Assembly (NCBI GenBank): GCA_947499305.1
Contig: CANMNN010000002.1
Span: forward strand, 1-64,000
Direction of reading: 5' to 3'
Length of the DNA stretch: 64,000 bases
Source: an uncultured Arenicella sp.
Lineage (GTDB): Bacteria; Pseudomonadota; Gammaproteobacteria; Arenicellales; Arenicellaceae
The notes under the pieces: generated by a model
The model's database searches: none
The model's input: only the letters and a program-made list of their open reading frames with translations
What the model was told of the DNA's origin: nothing
Shown: positions 18,211-27,549 of the stretch, piece by piece
Layout of the letters: every line of letters begins with the position of its first letter
How positions within the stretch are numbered: the first letter of the stretch is position 1
Program-made: the position numbers and the translations under genes

Positions 18211-18663
18211 GTGGTCGCTGGCTATATCGCCCTTCTATCGAATAGCTTTGTGCAGAGCTCAAACAGCCAGGCTTTACCGGGTATCACGAGTTTACTGATA
18301 TTGGAGTTTGAACCCGAGAGAAGCGCGTGTGTTGTAACTTGCCAAAAAGTTCTATCAATCCACATGGCACGAGATTTTCTCGATATTGCAGCCCCCGACG
18401 AGCGTGTGGTCGCAATTACTTTTGCATTTGATAACTCACCCTCGTGCGAGACTAAATGTGAAGGCCAAACAGAGGTGGACAATTCTGCAATGTGTGAAAT
18501 TGGTTATTTGGATACTGCTTTGTCGGCAACCTCTCATTGCTCGAGCTTAAGTTCAGACGATCCGTTTAATCCAGCCATATCAGAAGAGAGTATTGCTCAT
18601 GGTCGATGCCTGTTCGATGCGGCCGATCAGTTTTTAAATTGCCAGGGAGACTGCAATAACTAA
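18211..18663 (+). CDS. Hypothetical cysteine-rich protein
   Basis: 150 residues from a GTG start with an in-frame stop 12 bp upstream. Cysteines come in CxxxC-like pairs (CVVTC, CETKC, CQGDC), suggesting an exported, disulfide-bonded protein, but the N-terminus is a weak signal sequence. I do not recognise a family. It follows the Sel1-like gene by 100 bp and has a similar cysteine-pair style. It may be a small secreted partner or a diverged remnant. Confidence 0.4.
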   Translation: MVAGYIALLSNSFVQSSNSQALPGITSLLILEFEPERSACVVTCQKVLSIHMARDFLDIAAPDERVVAITFAFDNSPSCETKCEGQTEVDNSAMCEIGYLDTALSATSHCSSLSSDDPFNPAISEESIAHGRCLFDAADQFLNCQGDCNN

Positions 18664-18813
18664 TGTAGCTAGGCGCCATTTCTAACCCGCCTGAGTCAAC
18701 TCTAGGCCATCTTGTTAGTCACCCTAAGCTGAATCTTTGTTCTAATATAACGCTTGCTTTTGCCATGATTACACTCAATATTTTCTATGTTTGCGGTGCC
18801 TATATCGGAATTA

Positions 18814-19311
18814 TCACGGAGGACTTTGAACCAAGCCATGGATCGACGTGAGTTTCATCGTGTAGCCAAACTCATCACACAGTGAGCGGGCAATACTCAG
18901 CCTTAAACCAAAACCCTGATATTCATTCGCCAAGTCGCCACTTTGGATGAATGCCTTTTTAATCTTCTATTCTACCTCAGGGCGTATTCGGGGCCCATTA
19001 TTAAGTACTTGAAGTTCTATAGTGCCTTTACGCCGCCGTGCGCCAAAAAATATCTTTCCGCTGTCGGTGTAACGTAGGGCATTACTAACGAAATTGTCTA
19101 GAATTCTGGTCACGGCTAAACGGTTTTCGCTAAGCGTCTTACTTGATGCCACAAAAAAGAAGTTCAGCTGTTTTTCTTCAGCAACAACTGCATAACGATT
19201 GAAGAAATTAACAAACATCTCGCTAAGCGTGAACAAACCCTGCCCAGCTTACTGCTGCGCGCGCTCGTCACTGACCAAAGACGTCGAGAGGTTTTGCAGG
19301 TAATCAAACAT
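18814..19311 (-). pseudogene. Sensor histidine kinase remnant with two in-frame stops
   Basis: Reading the minus strand from 19311 gives MFDYLQNLSTSLVSDERAQQ, a TAA, then the frame continues through EMFVNFFNRYAVVAEEKQL and ILDNFVSNALRYTDSGKI (the N box of a HATPase_c domain) and VLNNGPRI. A TAG at 18967-18969 interrupts, after which the same frame encodes QGFGLRLSIARSLCDEFGY (the G2 box) up to a TGA at 18814. The order of boxes is that of a histidine-kinase catalytic domain. The sensor and most of the dimerisation region are missing. Non-functional decay product. Confidence 0.8.
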
Positions 19312-19348
19312 TGTTACTGTTTAGTTTTAATAGTTGCTGAGTGTTTTT

Positions 19349-19380
19349 GAGTCACCCATGCCAATATACGTGGGTGGCTC
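19349..19380. other. Hairpin of uncertain role
   Basis: A 10-bp inverted repeat (GAGTCACCCA / TGGGTGGCTC, one T-G pair) with a 12-nt loop lies between the kinase remnant and the RimB-like gene. It lacks a good T tract. The remaining intergenic sequence (19312-19596) shows no credible gene. Confidence 0.3.
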
Positions 19381-19596
19381 AAGGTTTTCAATCTATCAAC
19401 AGAAAGCTAAGTGAGTACCTTTATCACGATGAATATTGGCAGAATATGCGATGTTCACATAACGCCGCTGAAACAGCACTAATAAAGTCTACTTTGACCG
19501 TAACCTTTAATATTCTTAATAGATCTAAGAAAACGACTGACGATTATAGTGAACAGGGAAGGTGATCTATATTGAAGTTGTTCAATTCAAAGCGTT

Positions 19597-20034
19597 TTAA
19601 GTACTTAATAGAAATGTTTTAGAAGGGTCGACAAGCAAACGGTCTGACATGCCCTCGCGGCCTAAAAGCATCAAATAACTCATGTCGGAGCGATCAGTTA
19701 AGGTGATTTGAATTGGCCATTGGTCAGTTCCTAGCTTTAATTTTGTTTGTATGACGTAGCGCTGCTCAGATTCGCCATTGGACGATTTGATCCGGCGTAA
19801 ATCATGCAAAATTGCTTCGCACGTAATTACTTTTTTGGTTTGATATGCATCTGGGTGAATATCAAACCTTAACCATGGGCGTCCACCTTTTTGAAATTTG
19901 CTTAGATTATCTACGTGGAGAGAAGAAGTCTTAGCTCCTGTATCCACCCGTATTTCTAAATCGGATATACCTAGGTCAGGGAGGTCACAGGTTTCCAAAC
20001 TGCCTACGATTAACTTTGGCGCATCTACACTCAT
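19597..20034 (-). CDS. Retropepsin-like 'ATP-dependent zinc protease' (RimB-type)
   Basis: The 145-residue protein has an aspartic-protease-like D31-T-G33 in LEIRVDTGAKTSSLHVD, the typical active-site turn of the retropepsin-like family that accompanies RimK, and a second conserved SDMSYLMLLGREGM segment near the C-terminus. In Pseudomonas the equivalent protein (RimB) trims glutamate from ribosomal protein S6 tails made by RimK. Its ATG overlaps the stop of the upstream aspartoacylase-like gene, placing it third in the rimK operon. Confidence 0.85.
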   Translation of the reverse strand: MSVDAPKLIVGSLETCDLPDLGISDLEIRVDTGAKTSSLHVDNLSKFQKGGRPWLRFDIHPDAYQTKKVITCEAILHDLRRIKSSNGESEQRYVIQTKLKLGTDQWPIQITLTDRSDMSYLMLLGREGMSDRLLVDPSKTFLLST

Positions 20035-21080
20035 ATTGCTTTAACTATGTTCTCGGATGAACGGTCTGGGCTTGAACTGGGTAAAAGTGTGTCCGACATT
20101 GTTTGAATATTATCGACGATGTCGGCTTCTTCCTCGGTAAAAAACGCCACATGAAACATGGCGTCGCCTTCTTGTACTAAAGGTATATTTTGTTTGCCAA
20201 TAATAATACCTGATCGACTTGCAACCAAGGTCTCAAATACTTCTCCGAAAGGGCTCCCAATTTTCGCTAGGGCATCACCTTTCTCTACAAGGTCTCCCAG
20301 GTTTCTCAAACTTGTCACAATACCACTGGTACTGGCTCTCACCCAAGAGCTTGCATTAGCGATAAACGGCAACGATTTAGACCTGATCTCTTTGCGTTTT
20401 GTCATCCCAAGGTGAGACAGTACTTGTAATATGCCACGGAGGCCTGCGCGAATAGATAGCTCATCAAAGCGCAGCGCCTGTCCAGCTTCATAAAGCAAAA
20501 TCTTCGTGTCAGATTCAACCGCGGACTGCCTTAAAGAGCCATCTCGCAAGTTAGCGTTTAATAATACCGGCACGCCAAATACCTCGGCGAGAACTTTAGT
20601 TTCGTCGCACTCAAGGTTAGCTCTAATTTGGGGTAAATTAGAACGATGAATTGCGCCCGTATGCAGGTCAATTCCATACTGACAATGCTGAACAATTTCG
20701 CTTAAAAACTTATCAGCAACGCGTCCGGCCAATGAGCCTTTTGACGAACCCGGGAACGACCGATTTAAGTCCCGCCGGTCGGGCATGTAACGGCTCTGGC
20801 TCAATACACCGTAAACATTAACGATAGGTACCAAAATTAGTGTGCCAGCAGTCAATCTAAATGATTTGAGTTGAATCAGCCTGCGAATGATTTCAATGCC
20901 ATTGATTTCATCACCGTGTACCGCCGCTGATACAAAGACCGTCGGGCCATCTTTCCTAGCGCGCACTACATGAATGGGCATACTGATATCTGTATCAGTA
21001 TATAAACGCACCATCGGCATATCTATTTGCTGCGTAGTACCCGGCTTTATTTCATAACCGCCAATTACTATCTTCTTCAT
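20031..21080 (-). CDS. Succinylglutamate desuccinylase/aspartoacylase-family zinc hydrolase (RimK operon)
   Basis: The 349-residue protein shows the M14-type zinc-carboxypeptidase fold of aspartoacylases. The metal ligands are visible as H55-G-D-E58 (AAVHGDEINGIE) and H140 (GIDLHTGA), with the substrate-arginine region DRRDLNRSFPGS. A C-terminal biotinyl-lipoyl-like beta domain follows (SGIVTSLRNLGDLVEKGDALAKIG). It sits three bases after rimK and overlaps the protease gene, the arrangement of the known rimK-associated operon, where this family is thought to process poly-glutamate or a related amide. Exact substrate inferred only. Confidence 0.85.
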   Translation of the reverse strand: MKKIVIGGYEIKPGTTQQIDMPMVRLYTDTDISMPIHVVRARKDGPTVFVSAAVHGDEINGIEIIRRLIQLKSFRLTAGTLILVPIVNVYGVLSQSRYMPDRRDLNRSFPGSSKGSLAGRVADKFLSEIVQHCQYGIDLHTGAIHRSNLPQIRANLECDETKVLAEVFGVPVLLNANLRDGSLRQSAVESDTKILLYEAGQALRFDELSIRAGLRGILQVLSHLGMTKRKEIRSKSLPFIANASSWVRASTSGIVTSLRNLGDLVEKGDALAKIGSPFGEVFETLVASRSGIIIGKQNIPLVQEGDAMFHVAFFTEEEADIVDNIQTMSDTLLPSSSPDRSSENIVKAI

Positions 21081-21083
21081 AGT

Positions 21084-21989
21084 TCAGCCCTTGCCACGGG
21101 TTTTGGTTCTAAAGGGCTTAGCATTTTTCTCTATATGAGCAAATACTAAACCAGCTACGTCTTTTCCAGTCGCTTTCTCTATGCCCTCTAAGCCGGGTGT
21201 TGAGTTTACTTCCATTACAACAGGGCCGTTATTGGACTGCAGAAGATCGACTCCGCACATGCCCAAGCCCATAACCTTTGCTGCGGTTACCGCGGTAGCT
21301 CGCTCTTCTTTGCTTAACTTAACCAGCGTGGCTGAGCCGCCACGATGCAAGTTTGAACGAAATTCTCCCTCAGCACCTTGACGTTTCATCGCCGCTACGA
21401 CTTTATCACCTACAACAAAACAGCGAATGTCAGCACCCCCAGCTTCCTTTATGAACTCTTGTACCAAAATATTGGCTTTCAAGCCCATAAAAGCTTGAAT
21501 TATGCTCTCTGCGGACTTGTCATTTTCGGCCAATACAACGCCAATACCTTGTGTGCCTTCGAGCAATTTGATCACTAAAGGAGCGCCTCCCACTGTTTTG
21601 ATCAAGTCTTTGGTATTAGACGACTTGCTCGCAAAACCGGTTCTTGGCAAGCCAACACCTTTTCGGGCTAAAAGCTGCAGTGAACGCAACTTATCTCGTG
21701 AGCGGCTGATCGCGACTGACTCGTTAACTGAAAAAGTGCCCATCATTTCAAATTGCCTCACCACTGATGTTCCGTAAAATGTAACAGAGGCACCAATTCT
21801 AGGAATTACTGCGTCGTAATAGGGCAATTCGTCGCCTTCATAGCGAACAATAGGCCGGCTTTTGGTTATATCCATGTAACACAACATCGTATTGATAATA
21901 TCAACTTGATGTCCTCGTGCTTGGCCTGCTTCTACAAGACGCTTTGTTGAATAGAGATTGGGATTTCTCGATAAGACTGCTATACGCAT
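21084..21989 (-). CDS. rimK: RimK: ribosomal protein S6-L-glutamate ligase
   Basis: The 301-residue ATP-grasp ligase begins [22 protein letters not shown], a RimK-typical start. It contains [35 protein letters not shown] and [17 protein letters not shown]. It adds glutamate residues to the C-terminus of ribosomal protein S6 using ATP. It is the first gene of a three-gene operon with the aspartoacylase- and retropepsin-like genes, a set conserved in gammaproteobacteria and linked to ribosome remodelling. Confidence 0.95.
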   Translation of the reverse strand: MRIAVLSRNPNLYSTKRLVEAGQARGHQVDIINTMLCYMDITKSRPIVRYEGDELPYYDAVIPRIGASVTFYGTSVVRQFEMMGTFSVNESVAISRSRDKLRSLQLLARKGVGLPRTGFASKSSNTKDLIKTVGGAPLVIKLLEGTQGIGVVLAENDKSAESIIQAFMGLKANILVQEFIKEAGGADIRCFVVGDKVVAAMKRQGAEGEFRSNLHRGGSATLVKLSKEERATAVTAAKVMGLGMCGVDLLQSNNGPVVMEVNSTPGLEGIEKATGKDVAGLVFAHIEKNAKPFRTKTRGKG

Positions 21990-22297
21990 TTTAATGTCCG
22001 AATTAAGTTCTGTCGCTTGTTGGAAAACTGTAGGTTAGTTGCAATAGCTGCAGGAGATTATCGCTAAAGAGCTATCGCTTTGATTGCGCAATAATACAAC
22101 GAACAGCAGAAAACCCGCTCATACTAATTTTCTGAATTAGCACTTATATAATTTGGACTAAGCATTCGTCACTATTGAGCCTGATGATGTAATAGCACGT
22201 AATGGCTTTCGGCTATTTTACCTATTATCTTGCTACCAAGCTTGAGTTTCAGCGATTACCCTACTAGTGCAAAAAACTTTTAAGGAAAATTGGAATA
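21990..22297. other. Intergenic region between rimK and the sheath gene
   Basis: About 300 bp with no gene seen. It carries the divergent promoters of rimK and of the contractile-tail pair. An AAGGA at 22282-22286 is a weakly spaced ribosome binding site for the sheath ATG. Confidence 0.4.
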
Positions 22298-23878
22298 ATG
22301 AATACCCAAAACCCTAAAACTCCCGGCGTTTACATAAACGAATTGAATGCTTTCCCGAATTCAGTAGTGCCTGTCGCTACCGCTATCCCTGCTTTTATTG
22401 GGTATACACCACGGGCGGAATACGAGGGTAAATCTTACTTGAACAAGCCTCAGAAGGTGACATCTTTCGCGGAATTCAAGTCTATTTACATGCTGCCAGA
22501 TCTTCCTGTGCCAGCCGAACCTGTCAAGCAATATAAGCCTCAGTATTACTTATTGAAGCAGAAAGCCAAGCCCAGCGATGGCGAGTATTTGCTGATCGGC
22601 GAGACTTATTACTCTATTCAGCCTGATCCAAGCACGATCTATTATTTGTATAATAGTATTCGTCTATTTTATGAGAATGGGGGAGGCGAAGCTTATATCG
22701 TATCGGTGGGTGGATACGGGCCGGTAGGCAATACAGCTCTAGCAAGCGCGAGCGATCAAATAGTAAACCCTAACGTAACGCTCGATGCTCTGAAGGCCGG
22801 TTTGAACACGTTGATAAACGAATCAGAACCGACAATGTATATTTGCCCAGAGGCAACCTTACTAAGCTTGGATGACAACAGCACTTTAATGCAGTTGATG
22901 CTAGCCCAGGCTTCAGGCGTGCAAACCGCTGTCTGTATATTTGACGTGATAGGAGGGCGAAATCCTGACCCGATTAAGTATACAGATGACATAAACCGTT
23001 TTAGAAACAGCACCGGCTCTTCAGGCTTGAAGTATGGCATTAGCTATTATCCGTTTGTCTGTACGACTACAATGCAACCGGAGGACATAGATTACACTAA
23101 CTTGTTTGGAGGCGACACGAAACAACTGCACGCTTTATTGAATCCGCCAAGTAGTCCGAACGCTAAGGCTGCATCGATTCTTAGTATGATTGAAACGCCG
23201 ACTGATAACCCGCTAACAGTTGCTCAATATAACGCCGCCTTAGTGAACGCTAGTGGCACTTATAAGCTGATATGCGAGCAGGTGTTGAACCAAGCAAATG
23301 TACTGCCACCGAGTGGCGGAATGGCAGGTATCTATACAAATAACGACAACAGCTATGGCGTATGGAATTTGCCAGCTAACGTATCAATGATCAGTGTTGT
23401 AGACCTGCCTATCAAGCTATCTGCATCTGAGCAAGCGCCACTTAATGTTGATGCTGTTTCTGGAAAATCCATTAATGCACTTCGTTTTTTCAACGGCCAG
23501 GGTTTCCTAGTTTGGGCGGCGCGAACCCTAGATGGTAATAGTAACGATTGGCGATATATTTCCGTTAGGCGGACAATGACGATGCTTGAACAGTCTTGCA
23601 AGCTCGCCGCGCGTCAATATATTTTTGAACCAAATGATGCAAATACCTGGTCTGGGATCGAAAATATGATCAGTAGCTTTTTGACAGGCATATGGAAAGA
23701 GGGCGGCTTACAAGGAGCTACTGCTGCGGATGCATTTGAGGTAAATGTCGGGCTTGGCACAACCATGACTCCCGAGGATATCCTCAATGGTCATCTTCGA
23801 GTAATAATTAAAGTGGCGGTCACGCACCCTGCGGAGTTTTTGCTTATTACTCTCGAACAAAAAATGCTCAAATCTTGA
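22298..23878 (+). CDS. Contractile tail sheath protein (phage tail / eCIS type)
   Basis: The 526-residue product opens with TPGVYINELNAFPNSVVPVATAIPAFIGYT, the standard beginning of phage-tail-like sheath proteins of extracellular contractile injection systems (Afp/PVC/MAC). It ends with the conserved sheath domain (YIFEPNDANTWSGIENMI, GIWKEGGLQGATAADAF, LRVIIKVAVTHPAEFLLITLEQ). The sheath contracts around the inner tube to drive it forward. Directly followed by a tube gene, but no baseplate, spike, ATPase or tail-fibre gene is present anywhere in the window. Confidence 0.92.
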   Translation: MNTQNPKTPGVYINELNAFPNSVVPVATAIPAFIGYTPRAEYEGKSYLNKPQKVTSFAEFKSIYMLPDLPVPAEPVKQYKPQYYLLKQKAKPSDGEYLLIGETYYSIQPDPSTIYYLYNSIRLFYENGGGEAYIVSVGGYGPVGNTALASASDQIVNPNVTLDALKAGLNTLINESEPTMYICPEATLLSLDDNSTLMQLMLAQASGVQTAVCIFDVIGGRNPDPIKYTDDINRFRNSTGSSGLKYGISYYPFVCTTTMQPEDIDYTNLFGGDTKQLHALLNPPSSPNAKAASILSMIETPTDNPLTVAQYNAALVNASGTYKLICEQVLNQANVLPPSGGMAGIYTNNDNSYGVWNLPANVSMISVVDLPIKLSASEQAPLNVDAVSGKSINALRFFNGQGFLVWAARTLDGNSNDWRYISVRRTMTMLEQSCKLAARQYIFEPNDANTWSGIENMISSFLTGIWKEGGLQGATAADAFEVNVGLGTTMTPEDILNGHLRVIIKVAVTHPAEFLLITLEQKMLKS

Positions 23879-23948
23879 TAGATGATTAATCAATTCAGTG
23901 ACTATTTTAAGTCAAAGTATGTTTAAAAAAACAGAATGGATAAATACT

Positions 23949-24410
23949 ATGGTAGACGATGGAAATAACGAAAACAGTGTTTGGCCGATTCCAAAATTCC
24001 GTTTCGAGGTTGACTTCGGCACCGAGCTCAAAGGTGTGGCATTTCAGGAAGTTTCAGGCTTAGATACAGAGGTTCAACCGATCGAGTACAGGGCTAGCAA
24101 TCACGAGTTAGTTTCGCCGATTAAAATGCCTGGTATAGTTAAGTATGGCAATATCACGCTCAAGCGCGGTATTTTTGTTAACGACAACGAATTTACGAAA
24201 TGGATTGAGCAAATCAAGTCGAACACCATTAAGCGTCGAACAGTGTTAATAAAGCTATTGGATGAAGGCGGCAAAGTAACAATGCAATGGCAACTTAGTA
24301 ATGCGTGGCCTACTAAGATATCAGGCACTGATCTTAAATCTGATGGCAATGAAGTGGCCATAGATACATTGGAGTTAGCTCACGAGCGGATGGCGGTTAC
24401 CAAAACTTAG
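23949..24410 (+). CDS. Contractile tail tube protein (gp19/Hcp-like)
   Basis: The preferred ATG at 23949 gives 153 residues beginning VDDGNNENSVWPIPKFRFEVDFG, the usual opening of phage-tail/eCIS tube subunits (T4 gp19-like, with 'WP.PKF.F.V'). It continues with FQEVSGLDTEVQPIEYRA and GNITLKRGIF, both family hallmarks. The longer frame from 23898 adds 17 atypical residues. The tube assembles as stacked hexamers inside the sheath encoded upstream (70-bp gap). No third tail gene follows. Confidence 0.92.
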   Translation: MVDDGNNENSVWPIPKFRFEVDFGTELKGVAFQEVSGLDTEVQPIEYRASNHELVSPIKMPGIVKYGNITLKRGIFVNDNEFTKWIEQIKSNTIKRRTVLIKLLDEGGKVTMQWQLSNAWPTKISGTDLKSDGNEVAIDTLELAHERMAVTKT

Positions 24411-24516
24411 TGGCCCAGCTGTACTACATTTGAGATGATGACGCCTAGGAACGCCGCAGTATGGGTGAAAACCAACAATAATTAGCTTCTTCGAAGTTTT
24501 CAATTGGGGCGCGATT

Positions 24517-24548
24517 TCAAGTAGCTAGGCGGGGTCTCAAGTAGCTAG
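24517..24548. repeat. Two direct copies of a 12-bp word downstream of the tube gene
   Basis: TCAAGTAGCTAG occurs at 24517-24528 and 24537-24548, 20 bp apart start to start, in the otherwise gene-free stretch after the tube gene. Role unknown. Confidence 0.35.
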
Positions 24549-24652
24549 CAGGTGTCGAAGCTCAATCTCAAAATCTTTTACTCTGACTGAGGTCGCACCT
24601 ACCAGCTAATTTTGCCTTTACATAGATTGCTAGGCTGTTAGTTTTTCTCTAA

Positions 24653-25039
24653 TTACTCTTCTTCCTTCGCTGCCGCAGGCGAGCACCTTAGTCCAGCCGA
24701 TGTTCTAACATAGTGCCCATAAGGTTGCCCCTGATAATCTTCAATGAAAACATTAGCATTGGAACAGCCACCCCAGCCTTCACCACGCATGTAAATCACA
24801 TGTGGGGGATTCGCTGACTCGTTTATCGCAGTAACGCCGTTGATACACAAGCCTGCTACAGAACGAGGTGGTGATACTGAGTGAGGTTGAGTGGTAATGG
24901 AAAAACCATCAGCTGCTGCAACTGAAATTTTAACGGTGATTACTTGATTACTTTGATTACATACTTGCGCATCCCATGCGGAGGCTGAACCAGCCCATAC
25001 TAGTGCAAAACTGGCAGAGAGTATTTTGAAAATTTTCAT
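24653..25039 (-). CDS. Small secreted hypothetical protein
   Basis: 128 residues with a clear signal peptide (KIFKILSASFALVWAGSASA). The mature part starts WDAQVCNQSNQVITVKISVAAADG and carries five cysteines, so disulfide bonding is likely. The sequence VCNQSNQVITVKI suggests a small beta-sandwich, but I do not assign a family. It ends in an AAAKEEE tail. It lies alone between the tail-protein pair and the serine hydrolase. Confidence 0.6.
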   Translation of the reverse strand: MKIFKILSASFALVWAGSASAWDAQVCNQSNQVITVKISVAAADGFSITTQPHSVSPPRSVAGLCINGVTAINESANPPHVIYMRGEGWGGCSNANVFIEDYQGQPYGHYVRTSAGLRCSPAAAKEEE

Positions 25040-25516
25040 AGAATTATCCTGTTATTTAGTTAATAGAAGGTACAAATCCACTGAAAAAATTCAATGTTCT
25101 TCAAAAGTTTATTCACTATGCAGCACCTCAAACGAATTAGAGATAGGCAGCGAGAATTAGATTGAAGACATTTCAGAACCCCCATACTCAAAAAATTAAA
25201 GGCTTGATGAGTGTGAACTTTTCCTGCGGCCCTTCAAAAGCTATATGGTTGGCATGTGTGTTTGTATTACAAGCAATTACACCGTGCCATATAGAACGTT
25301 TTGCTAAATAACGAGTTCTTTTTCCGTGGTGAGCTTTCGACGACATCAATAAATATATCGATACTGACCTGACGGTGTTTTGAGTTCTTTTAAACTAATT
25401 AATGTTTTAAATTAGTTAACCGTTGTTAATTTTTGATAGTAACAAGCCACTGCAGATACTTGCACTCTCGAACATCGGTTTTCCTCGCATCACAATAAAG
25501 TGGTATAAATTGCCAC
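25040..25516. other. Gene-free 477-bp stretch
   Basis: No supportable gene. An 8-bp inverted repeat (AACTAATT at 25393-25400, AATTAGTT at 25410-25417) with a 9-nt loop lies about 100 bp before the serine-hydrolase start and could be an operator or transcription end; no T tract. Confidence 0.35.
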
Positions 25517-27388
25517 ATGAAATTATACAAAGCGATTTACCTATCATTACTGGCTACGCTAGCGTTTAGTGCGTCTGCCACCGCAAATACAGCAGACCTT
25601 CGAGATCGTGTTCAGCTTGAGAGCTTCTCTGATGGCGTTATGTTTACTAGCATGCAAACTCACCATGTGGCCGGCGCGGTGTTGTCGGTGGTCGCTGATG
25701 GTGAGCTGATTTTTTCTAAGGGCTATGGCTACCGTGATGTGCAACAGCAATTGCCGGTAGACCCTGAGCAAACTCTGTTTCGAATTGCCTCAATTAGCAA
25801 GTTGTTAACTTGGACCGCGTTGATGCAATTGTACGAGCAGAACAAGTTAGATCTAGATACCGATATAAATGAATATCTTGAGGGAATCGAAATTCCTGCA
25901 ACCTTCGATGAGCCTATAACAATACGCCATTTAATGAGCCATAAACCGGGGCTTGAAGATCACGTTATCAAACTGTTTTCTCGAAACCAGGAAGACATGC
26001 GCCCGTATCTTGACTTACTAAATGAAGAGCTGCCAAAACGCGTTAGAGCGCCTGGTGATCTGCCTTCGTATTCTAATCATGGCACAGCGCTGGCCGCGCT
26101 AATTGTAGCGCAGGTCAGTGGTGAAGCTTGGGACGATTACATCGAAAGCAATTTACTCCGTCCACTGTCGATGAGCTTTACGTCTATACGGCAACCCCTG
26201 CCTGCGTCACTCGCTTCTAAGCTTTCTGAGGGCTATCGCTGGCAGGCAGGGCGCTACGAGGTGCAGCCATTTGAATTCGTGCCGCTGACGGCCGCTGGCG
26301 GCGCTAGCGCATCAGCAAATGATATCTCCCGCTTGATGCTGGCGTTTCTTAATGGAGGCGAGCTTGACGGTGTGCGTATTCTTAAACCCGCCACGGCAGA
26401 GTTGATGCAACAGCGGCTTTACCCTTCAGACCCTCGGCTGAGTAGCGCCTTGCATGGTTTCTACGAGAGTAATAGACACGGGCAACGAATTATCGGCCAC
26501 GGTGGCGATACAATCTGGTTTCATAGCGAATTAATGCTGCTGCCCGATTCAAAAGTAGGGGTGTTTATCTCTACCAATACAGAAACAGGCCCGATGGTAA
26601 GACGAGATTACATAAACGCCTTTCTAAACCGCTTTTATCCATTAACTGACGCCCCAGAGCTCAGCAGTTTTACTCCGACAAACTTAAAGTTACTTGTTGG
26701 AAGCTATGCAAACCTTCGATCGTCTTTTACTGACTTTACCAAGGTTGGTCAGCTGTTGTCGGGTGTAAAGGTCGCGGCGACTCCGGAGGGGCAGTTAATC
26801 TTGCAAGGCGCGGCTGAGCCTCAGTACTTTGAGGAAATAGATAGCGGACTCTTTCGCAATATAAGTCAAGATCAAACAATCGCCTTTCGTTTTGATGAGC
26901 AGGGTAAAGCATCTCATCTGTTCTTGAATCAGTTTCCGGCTGTTAGCTTTGAACGTGTCTCGACGATCTATAGCCCAGCGTTTCAGTTCGGGATGATCGG
27001 CTTGTGTGCCTTGATACTTCTGTGGGTATTGATCGCCTGGCCTATTCAGCATCTATCATCTAAGTGGAGCGTGCCAGCAGGGTTAACTCGGTTTCACCAA
27101 ATCGCTTGGGCGTTAGCGCTAGTATTTTTTATATTAGTTTTCGGTTTTATGATCGCCTTGCAAGATCCCAACGAAGTAGTCTTTGGCCTCACTCCGTTTA
27201 TTAAAGCATTACTGTTAGGCAATTGTTTAATCCCATTACTTACCTTGGCTTTATTCACTCAACTACCGAGACTGGCTAGTACACGAGACTTAAGCCTTGC
27301 ATCCAAGTGCTTTCATGTATTAGTGATTCTGGCAGCTGTCAGCTACTCTTGGTTTTTGTATACGTGGCGTATGTTGAGCTATTTTTGA
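25517..27388 (+). CDS. Secreted/membrane serine hydrolase (beta-lactamase class C family)
   Basis: The 623-residue protein has a signal peptide (YLSLLATLAFSASATA) and a serine-beta-lactamase/penicillin-binding domain: S92-I-S-K95 (SxxK, nucleophile and base), Y185-S-N187 (YxN) and HGG at 328-330 in the position of KTG. A middle beta region follows, then four C-terminal membrane helices (from about residue 490) anchor it. This plan is common for membrane-bound esterases or D-Ala-D-Ala/peptide hydrolases of the family; substrate unknown, and resistance is not implied. Convergent with the ybiT-like gene. Confidence 0.88.
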   Translation: MKLYKAIYLSLLATLAFSASATANTADLRDRVQLESFSDGVMFTSMQTHHVAGAVLSVVADGELIFSKGYGYRDVQQQLPVDPEQTLFRIASISKLLTWTALMQLYEQNKLDLDTDINEYLEGIEIPATFDEPITIRHLMSHKPGLEDHVIKLFSRNQEDMRPYLDLLNEELPKRVRAPGDLPSYSNHGTALAALIVAQVSGEAWDDYIESNLLRPLSMSFTSIRQPLPASLASKLSEGYRWQAGRYEVQPFEFVPLTAAGGASASANDISRLMLAFLNGGELDGVRILKPATAELMQQRLYPSDPRLSSALHGFYESNRHGQRIIGHGGDTIWFHSELMLLPDSKVGVFISTNTETGPMVRRDYINAFLNRFYPLTDAPELSSFTPTNLKLLVGSYANLRSSFTDFTKVGQLLSGVKVAATPEGQLILQGAAEPQYFEEIDSGLFRNISQDQTIAFRFDEQGKASHLFLNQFPAVSFERVSTIYSPAFQFGMIGLCALILLWVLIAWPIQHLSSKWSVPAGLTRFHQIAWALALVFFILVFGFMIALQDPNEVVFGLTPFIKALLLGNCLIPLLTLALFTQLPRLASTRDLSLASKCFHVLVILAAVSYSWFLYTWRMLSYF

Positions 27389-27549
27389 GTGTGTAGACAC
27401 AGAAAAGAATTCATTGAATTGACTATTCCGAAATGGGCTGCAACAAGGCGATAAAACCATAGTTCGCGAAGGGGTATATTGTCACTCTAGAAGGGCGTCT
27501 TGAATGACAATTATTGGACAAGTTTAGATGTTCTCGAACATCAGTAGGC

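Noticed and set aside
19341-19565. 74-codon plus-strand frame between the kinase remnant and the RimB-like gene
   Set aside because: Contains a hairpin, has no ribosome binding site and no recognisable protein character.
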